Assembly: GCA_008973525.1 (NCBI GenBank)
Contig: WACJ01000309.1
Span: forward strand, 186,001-250,000
Source of the DNA: Stenopsyche tienmushanensis
Taxonomy: Eukaryota; Arthropoda; Insecta; Trichoptera; Stenopsychidae
Direction of reading: 5' to 3'
Length of the DNA: 64,000 nucleotides
Part shown: piece after piece, positions 57,131-64,000 of the stretch
How positions within the stretch are numbered: position 1 is the stretch's first letter
Layout: each line of letters begins with the position of its first letter
The notes under the pieces: generated by a model
The model's database searches: none
Told to the model about the DNA's origin: nothing
What the model saw: only the letters and a program-made list of their open reading frames with translations
Program-made: the position numbers and the translations under genes

Positions 57131-58600
57131 ATGTAGCCTGAAGCAATAAGTAACGTATCTACAGTATTAGTTTTCTTCTATTAGAACGACATTGTTTGTT
57201 CTGGCTATGACACATATGTTGTATCATCAGCCATTTTAATTCTAATAGATATCCAAATAAAATTATAAATTACATAAATTTGGATGGAACATTGGCGAAG
57301 ACCCCACAACTAGCAATTAAATTTAATCATAAAATACGACAATATTATAATGATAAATACCTGGGATTAAAGCATCATTGTCAGAAGCATTGCCCCGAAG
57401 TGAGCCAGGGTCGGAGGAATTTCCCAACAAAGACGATTCGCCCGTAAACATCTAAAGGGCAATGCATTTTCCGCAAGACAAAAGGGCATTGTTTGAAATG
57501 CCACAGTCGCTAGAGGCGGCTCTTTTGCCACACCACCCACCCCCCACACTTGCCCTTTTCATACGACCCATCGTCAATTCGCTCATTAATATGCATCTAT
57601 ACGTACCAAGCTAAAAATACGAATGATTGATGACTCGCCGGTGTAATGAAGCATTTTCGGTGCCCGAAAGTCCGAGTTAATATTTTATTTTTTATTGCCC
57701 TTATCGTGGCAGCTTATCGGTCTTAATTACGAAGAAACGTCTTTATCAGGTGTTGAGTTCGAAATAAAAATCACCGCTCACCCCCGGCGCCCACTGTTTG
57801 CTTTGAAAACTCCTGGCTGCGAGTGCTCCATCATAATTATGTGACTGGCAACTAACGTATTTAATGTATGTAACCCTTTGTCCGCAAGCTTCGAACTTCA
57901 GAGGAGAGCTGTCATCTGTGCGGAAGGAGCTTTCGTGTGGGGGAGCTTAATTTTTAATTAAAAGCTTTCGGAATATCAAAGTCATTCATAAAGCTCATTC
58001 GAGCGGGATTTTCACCGCCAATTTATCTCCACACGTTGACAAATTACTATTTCTAATGAAAAATATTCATTTTTAATTGAATATACAATCATTTACCATG
58101 TTAATATCTCAATATATTAAACAAACAAATCAATGAGTCTTTAAAACGATCATTGGCGGTGCGTCGCGAAGCGACATGTAATCTATGCTTTGATGCAAAT
58201 CCAAGCTTTTAAATCCTTACAAATCCACATGGCTTACTCTTGATTCATAAATAAACGTATCTGATGCTAGATTTTACGTGCTTGATGCAATTAAAGTAAC
58301 GTTTGCATAAACGCTGCATTTTCATTTTATTTTTATAAATCGAGCCAACGCAAATAAAGTTTTCAACGCTCATAAATTCATGTTGTAACTTTTTACATCC
58401 ACGATATGAACTACTAAATATTACAGGTCTGTGCTGGGAAAATATGCAAGGCTTGCTATAATTAGATGATTTATGATATATTTGACGAAACTTGTCATAA
58501 ATCGACCATTCAATGTGTTGGACGCTCGACTTTTAAATGTAAATAAAACAGGCTGTGTATGAGATATTCACTCAATTTTGATTGTATTCGAAAGCATATT
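57131..58600. other. No gene; unique block 57360-58120
   Basis: GC-balanced sequence with no repeat match and many TTAAT/ATTA cores (e.g. 57940-57965). A candidate regulatory stretch by composition only. Confidence 0.35.
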
Positions 58601-58619
58601 TTATGGCATTTTGTATGGA

Positions 58620-59050
58620 ATATAATTTCGTTCAAATGTCAGCCGCGGCTTTGCTTGGTGGCACGTATTCGGGTGATCAAATTTTCGATGACTGTCGCAT
58701 AAATCTGGCTGAATTTGCTTAATGACGTTTATTATATTGACTTTAAGGACATCAATTGTTTTTAATTTAAACACATAAAATTGTGATTTAATATAGTCTC
58801 AAAGTATTAAATATAAAGGCGTTAAATCGCACGATTTTGGTGACCAGTACCCGATAACCACATGCCCTCAAATCGCTAGTGCAGAATGTCCATCAAGGCG
58901 TGCGCACTGTGTAGCGTCATCTTATTAAAACCCCATCATTTATATCATCCAGTTTATATCACAATAATTTGCTTATAATTGATCTTTATTGTTTGCCATT
59001 GACGATTATGGTAATGCCAGTTTCGTTTTGGAAGAAATATTTTGAAAATA
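58620..59050 (-). pseudogene. Tc1/mariner-superfamily transposase C-terminal relic
   Basis: The minus strand contains, in shifting frames: FQNETGITIIVNGKQ (about 59030), DDATQCARLDGHSA (58920), WSPKSCDLTPL (58840, matching the 'PPRSCDLTPLDFFLWG' signature around a catalytic acidic residue), then IDVLKVNIINVIKQIQPDLC (58755) and RACKQSR-like text. Order and spacing agree with DDE transposases of this superfamily that are widespread in arthropods. Several frameshifts and stops. Non-functional. Confidence 0.7.
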
Positions 59051-59379
59051 AATTTTAATAACTTGCACACATTTTTTATCATTTATTACTTATTATAATA
59101 ATTTGCCATATATTATTAAATAATTTATAATTAATTTAATAGGTCTTACTTTAACAACATGGTCGTTATAATCTAACAAATGTTTAGCGTCCCTATTGAA
59201 AGAAGCTTTATTTTACAACAACATTATTTTTTGCTCAAATGCTCATATTAATGGGATTGATCATAAGCTGATATTTTCCTTAAGGGAAAAATCTTGTTTT
59301 TTATTTCATTTTTCGAAAGGATATATCTCTAAGGAAGTCTTTCATAATTTTGGTGAAGAAATTCGGATTGTATAAATGT

Positions 59380-60180
59380 TTTACAGCTAATTTGCGAAAT
59401 GCGCTCGAAACAATCACTCCAACCAGATTGCACCCCAGCTGTTCTGAGACCTGTACCTGCTTTTGTTTGTAGGCCAGAGATTCCTATTAGGGACCTTTCT
59501 TATCTTTGTTCTAGTAAGAACCAAATGAAGTCAAGAAAATGTTAATACAGATTTAAAAAAGGCGAATAAGCAAGTGGAAAGTAAGGGCCATAAAAGAAAG
59601 AACTCTGTATGAAGTGCTTCGAAAACCGAACAGCTTGCTAATAAATTATTTAAAAAAAGATCTAATTATTATGGCTTAGCTATCCACCTACATCTTCGTT
59701 TAATAAAAAATTAAGAAATGCTATTTGAGCCACATACTATCACAAAATTTCAATTGATGAAGCCCTTCAGCATTCATACTGTTCGGTAGGAGCAAATTCT
59801 TGGTGCGAATTGCGAAAACATGCAACTACAAGATCGTTATATTTGTATAAGTAACCTCCCTTTCTCACAGAAGATGTTCAGCAAATCTTAAGAGCCATTT
59901 ATAAAGAATTAACGTCTAATAATTTATTGAAAAGATGCCTGGTACCAAAATATATTTTTATGGCAAAAAAATACTGGAAATTGCAACATATACTGCAGCC
60001 TGTATTTTTAACTATTACTACTATATTTCCCTTTTTTAACAATTTTGTGATACTTAAAACTTTAAACGCGTTTTTTTCGAAACGACATTTTTGCACGTGG
60101 TGTGGAAATAATTTTGAAAAACTAAGTCGCCAATTGGTCTGAAATTTAACGAGCTTATTTAAAATATATATGTCAATGGC
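59380..60180 (+). pseudogene. Mutator-like transposase relic
   Basis: The plus strand reads NYYGLAIH (near 59655), then in one frame from about 59713 AI*ATYYHKISIDEALQHSY and CSVGANSWCELRKHATTRSL, one stop, then PPFLTEDVQQILRAIYKELT and SNNLLKRCL (to 59939). This corresponds to the mid-to-late part of the Mutator-like transposase domain found in many arthropod genomes. The following 59945-60180 includes TTTAAACGCGTTTTTTTCG, related to family J. At least two in-frame stops; dead. Confidence 0.6.
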
Positions 60181-60184
60181 AGTT

Positions 60185-61920
60185 TGCAAAACCAGATCAA
60201 AATGTTTATTTTATCTTACGTTTTATATTAAAAAATATCCCCAAAAAAGGTGTTTTTTCCTAAACTTTTTTTCAAAAACAGCGCCATTTCATTACTTTTA
60301 AACAAAAACTAACAGATTTGATTTTTTGTTTCAAGTAAGCCTGATTGAAAAAATTGTTCCACACCATGGACTTTTTTGACGTGTCATTTTGATGCTATAA
60401 AAATGATATGATATATATTTTTTTAAATTACGAATTTATTTTTTTGATATTATATAAGAGTGCCATAATAATTTTCAAAAAGATTCATTTCATTATATGG
60501 TGTATTTACTGAGAAAAAAATTGTTAAAAATTGCCTATTTTTTGGCTTGTCAAAATGAGATGACCTCTTAAATTCAAAATTAATATCGACATCATCTCTT
60601 TTTATTATATACCGATATTTTGATTCCAATATCAACATTTAAATTTAATATTTAATCGTTTTATAAGGAATAATTTAGCACGATCTGTGTATTGGGGGGG
60701 TGTGCTCCTTTTACGTGACGCTCTTTCAATATTAACGGTGTGAAATTGTTTCCGTTGTATCCCTTCACAGGCAACTGGGCATTTCTGTTATAATTCCACA
60801 AAGAACTTTCCACTTTATTTGTCGGCTAGGTATCCGCAACCCTGTGGAGTGTGGAAACCATCAATTTGGGGTTGTCAAGTTTTAATAACCCGCAGTGGAA
60901 CGAATCCGTAGGGCTTTCTCGACCAATTTATTCTCTGAGTAATTACGTCGGCGATTAAGCCGAATGATAGTCATTATAACTTACGTTTTTCATATAATGC
61001 TAATAAATTAATTCTATTCACACTCGTAATATTTTGTTCGCCCGCGCCATTATAACGATGGAAGTTCCGCCCATTAAAGTCGGATATTTAAAATGAGCAC
61101 CGGAGTTTTCCAACTTATAATCGCATCGCTTAAATGCCTTTTAAAATTCTCCAAATATTGCTCGTGTTCGTTTTTCGGACGGGAGTTGTTTCGTTTGGAA
61201 ACTATTCGCAAACAAACAGGGCGCCCTGTAGCAAGATGGTACAAATCTGAAGGTTTTCCCTGGCTCCGGAAGTCGTCGCCGTCAGAGCCTCGGCGGAAAC
61301 GGATGTTTCCACTGCAGAATTATGTTTCTCATCACGTTTTCCGCACGAAAATTTTAAAGCATTCACATTTCTGCCATTTGGTGTGGCACTCGCGAAAATA
61401 TCTGCAGAAATTTGTTCGTCCTTAAATTTGCTTTTTCATGTAAATATTTAATTTATACTACGAATTATAATTCGTCTGAATGAATAATAAATCAGAAATT
61501 ATAAAATTAATTAAAAAACACAATAATTTGATTGAATTGAATACATTGCAATCCATAAAGTTTCCATATGAAATGTCCGATTTTTTAAGATTGCCATAAA
61601 CTCTATACACTAAATAAGATTTTTGAATCCCAATCCCAATATATATCATATGATTGTAATCAAACTCCATAGGACACCTTCTAGGGAAGAGGGGTGATTT
61701 TCCATTGAATATAAATTGGGATAAGTTTATTTGAATGGGAATTTTAAAATAGACAATCGTTTCAACGATTATTTTGATCCAAAAAATTAAGATAATCCTT
61801 GATCTAAAAATCTGAAGTCCAAGATCTAATCCACCTTACCAACCTTTAAATAATTATAAAATAGTCCAAAGTAAAAAAAATCTTTTCAGCAACATTTATT
61901 AGTCTAAAAGGGCTATTTAA
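60185..61920. other. No confirmed gene; unique block 60740-61430
   Basis: 60190-60660 is AT-rich. 60740-61430 is GC-balanced and contains a 110-codon frame (61093-61425) that is basic and has no recognisable domain. 61430-61920 is AT-rich. Confidence 0.4.
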
Positions 61921-61924
61921 AACA

Positions 61925-62075
61925 GAGTTTCGAAGCGGAACGAAACCGATAACCGGTAAAACCGGTATTTTGGTCGGAACAAAAACTGAAACTCGTCGGA
62001 AAAAAGGCCACATCTCCTGTGGGATTCGAACCCAAGATGTTCAAGCTATCGAACAGGTACTGCAGGTAGTCCGGC
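61925..62075 (-). ncRNA. Family L end and tRNA-like B-box segment
   Basis: GAAACCGATAACCGGTAAAACC (about 61945) marks family L. Next, the minus strand has a perfect B box GGTTCGAATCC (62022-62032) in TTGGGTTCGAATCCCACAGG, but no convincing A box. This suits a tRNA-derived SINE piece rather than a tRNA gene. Confidence 0.4.

Positions 62076-62107
<32 letters not shown>
62076..62107. repeat. TA dinucleotide microsatellite
   Basis: About 16 uninterrupted TA units directly after the tRNA-like piece. Simple tails of this sort often follow SINEs. Confidence 0.85.
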
Positions 62108-62111
<4 letters not shown>

Positions 62112-62131
62112 GTCCTACTTTATACACAATA

Positions 62132-62900
62132 CACTTAAACCTTTTTTTTGTGCGGTATATGCGTTCCGCGGAAAATCGCACAAAAATAAACCACACAAAA
62201 AAAGCTATGACTTACATAGAAAAAGTGGAGATGCGTTCCATGGATTTTAAAAACCGCATAACTTTGAAACAGCTATATAAAATATATCCAAAATCGCACA
62301 AAAAAAGTTAATAAAAAACAAGAAAATAATAATGCAATTAAAAAATAACATTTTGGTAACATTTAAAGGACGTCTAGCATTATGGTAAAATTTTGAAGGA
62401 TTCCTCCAACAATATAATTCATAATAAGTTAAGATGTCACTATAGTCCCTAACTAAAAAAAAACACAAAATGGCGACTGTCTGAAAGAAAATTCAGTCCA
62501 GTCATTTTTTGTCACAGTTTTAATTTTTTTTAAATATTTAAAAATATTTTTTGACATAAATCGTAAGTAGTTGGAATTTTGGAAATTCCTTTCCGGAATT
62601 GTATTTTTAAAAGTCTAAATATTGGAAAAATGCAAAAAAACTAAATCATTTTTTTCAAAATTCTAAACTAGAATAAAGGGCGTCGTCGTATATTCAGCGA
62701 TGACAGATGCGATAAGATTTACACACCGAATTATATTTTTTCCCAAATTTCTATTAGTGTTGATTATGATATAGAAGAGTATTTATCGAAAATATATCGA
62801 TACATACTCTTTGTGAAATTAAAAAAAGCGAAACAATTGCTTTAAAATAAACCGCATAACTTCTAAATCGCACAAAAAAAAGTCGCACAAAAAGAGTTTT
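62132..62900 (-). mobile_element. Complete family D element (about 770 bp)
   Basis: After TA (62130-62131) the left end is CACTTAAACC plus T-run and GTGCGG, then TTCCGCGGAAAATCGCAC. The right end near 62900 is GTCGCACAAAAAGAG. It matches 37555-38194 in inverted orientation throughout, including CATGGATTTTAAAA and AACCGCATAACTTTG. Non-coding. Confidence 0.65.
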
Positions 62901-63172
62901 GGAACATTTTGGCAATAAAAAAGATATATATTTCGTTTTTTTTTTTGTAGTTATAAATTAAAAGGCAGCGTGCAAACAAATACTTATATTTACAATAATA
63001 TACATTAATTATATATTTTTTATTTCGCATTCCACTAGCGCCCGCGCCAATCAACCATTATAAAAATTAAAAATTAAAATGTCGGTTCAGTAATATAGCC
63101 AAACAATCTGTATTCTTCAACTGTGAATATAAGAATTTGTTTCGTTTAATAAATTATTACGAATATATATTT

Positions 63173-63373
63173 GGGTGCGGCAGGGAAACTACCTTATTTG
63201 AATTATTTGAATTACGCACTCTCAAGTAACAATTTTTTCAAAAAGGATGGTTAATATTTTTTTTTATTCAGGTTTAAATAAAGCAGTGGATGATGGAGGT
63301 GTGCGCGTTCGCCTTAGAGGCGTACTTTTTGTGTTATTAATTTTAAAAATAAGGAAGTTTCTCTGCCGCATCC
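63173..63373 (+). mobile_element. Family K element with 27-bp inverted ends (201 bp)
   Basis: Left 63173-63199 and right 63347-63373 are inverted repeats with 3 mismatches (GGGTGCGGCAGGGAAACTAC / GGATGCGGCAGAGAAACTTC). The interior contains GCGTTCGCCTTAGAGGCGTA. A MITE-like structure. The superfamily is not recognised, and no target duplication is obvious. Confidence 0.65.
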
Positions 63374-63625
63374 AGTACATCTAGTTTTAATAATTATGCC
63401 CATTATTCATATTATGTTTGTCACCATTTTATGAAAAAACTCGACAAAAGTAGTTTTTATAAAAAACAGGAAAATCATGATAAATGGAAAAAAAACACTT
63501 CAACTTTGCTTATTAAAAAATAAAATATGTTGAAAAAACCATAAATTAATAATTTGGAACTAAATGAAAACAAAACCCAATTAAATTATTATTTATATAC
63601 ATTTTTGATATGATCTATGAATGTA

Positions 63626-63902
63626 CAAGGATCATGTAGAAAGTAAGGTTACAAGGCACTTCGTGAGATATGATCGACTCATACCGTTACTACTATAAAC
63701 TTCGAAAAAAAGTGGAGAGAGCGCGCGACGACCTCTCCATCGGAAGAATTTATTGTAACTGAACAAAATGGTTGACAAATACGCGGGATAAAAACAAATT
63801 GACCGTTAAAATCCCCTCTACATGCCAGATACGCCAATTTCGAAATTAAAAAAATCCCAGACCTTAAAAGTCCTTGTAACCTTACTTTCTAGATGACTTT
63901 CG
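63626..63902 (-). mobile_element. Mariner-derived MITE, 277 bp, both ends
   Basis: The inverted ends share TAGAAAGTAAGGTTACAAGG exactly (left 63637-63656, right inverted 63875-63894). The interior keeps the mariner leader (CATTTTGTTCAGTTACAATA, CCGATGGAGAGGTCGTCGCG, inverted) seen at 34-35 kb, but no transposase beyond the start. It is thus an internally deleted derivative of the same mariner subfamily. TA precedes the left end; the right flank is TT. Confidence 0.75.
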
Positions 63903-64000
63903 TTTTAAGTATTTAGTATAAATATTTATGATTGAAATTGATGAAATCGAAATTAATTGCTTCGCTTCTTTTAAATTGATATATAAACACAGATTGTCAC

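Noticed and set aside
61093..61425. 110-codon basic frame
   Set aside because: No recognisable motif and no regulatory or splice context that would support a gene.

Overview
The window looks like a repeat-rich, strongly AT-rich stretch of an arthropod nuclear genome, most probably an insect. The evidence is the type of parasite DNA: R1-type non-LTR retrotransposon tails, several mariner lineages, piggyBac, hAT, Helitron-like and Mutator-like remnants, and a motif common in insect dispersed repeats. I found no host protein-coding gene, no rRNA and no intact tRNA gene. Every protein similarity I could recognise belongs to a broken transposable element. The window is best read as intergenic or deep-intronic DNA. 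Family letters (A to L) are my own labels for sequences that recur here. All similarities were judged by eye, without database searches.

Layout. 0-12 kb: copies of dispersed families A, B and C, a deleted mariner (2.4 kb), a complex 16-bp inverted pair (5.2/6.7 kb), a Helitron-like unit with internal tandem copies (9.75-10.2 kb) and a head-to-head pair of family A (10.3-11.1 kb). 12-21 kb: an R1 tail (15.6-16.3 kb) and the clearest element, a 2.1-kb TTAA-flanked piggyBac with a broken transposase (18.2-20.3 kb). 21-32 kb: TTAA-flanked MITEs, some nested inside each other, and a mariner relic. 33-41 kb: a second R1 tail, two mariner 5' fragments, a hAT relic of ZBED5/SCAND3 type, a deleted mariner split by another element, a Helitron-like end and a hAT MITE with a perfect 8-bp target duplication. 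41-54 kb: more copies of A, B, F, K and J, including one TTAA element whose empty site is preserved elsewhere in the window. 54-64 kb: Helitron-like pieces, a Tc1/mariner-type transposase relic, a Mutator-like relic, a complete family D element and a 277-bp mariner MITE.

Cut-and-paste DNA transposons dominate, especially the TTAA-targeting (piggyBac-type) class. A piggyBac-derived element with recognisable ends lies close to many small TTAA-flanked elements that carry no coding sequence. This suggests, but does not prove, that such transposases mobilised them. Between the repeats are blocks of apparently single-copy, more GC-balanced DNA (about 4.0-4.7, 8.9-9.4, 28.6-29.8, 32.3-32.7, 42.2-42.8, 47.6-48.2, 51.5-52.3, 54.8-55.2, 57.4-58.1 and 60.7-61.4 kb). 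These are where regulatory DNA would most plausibly sit.
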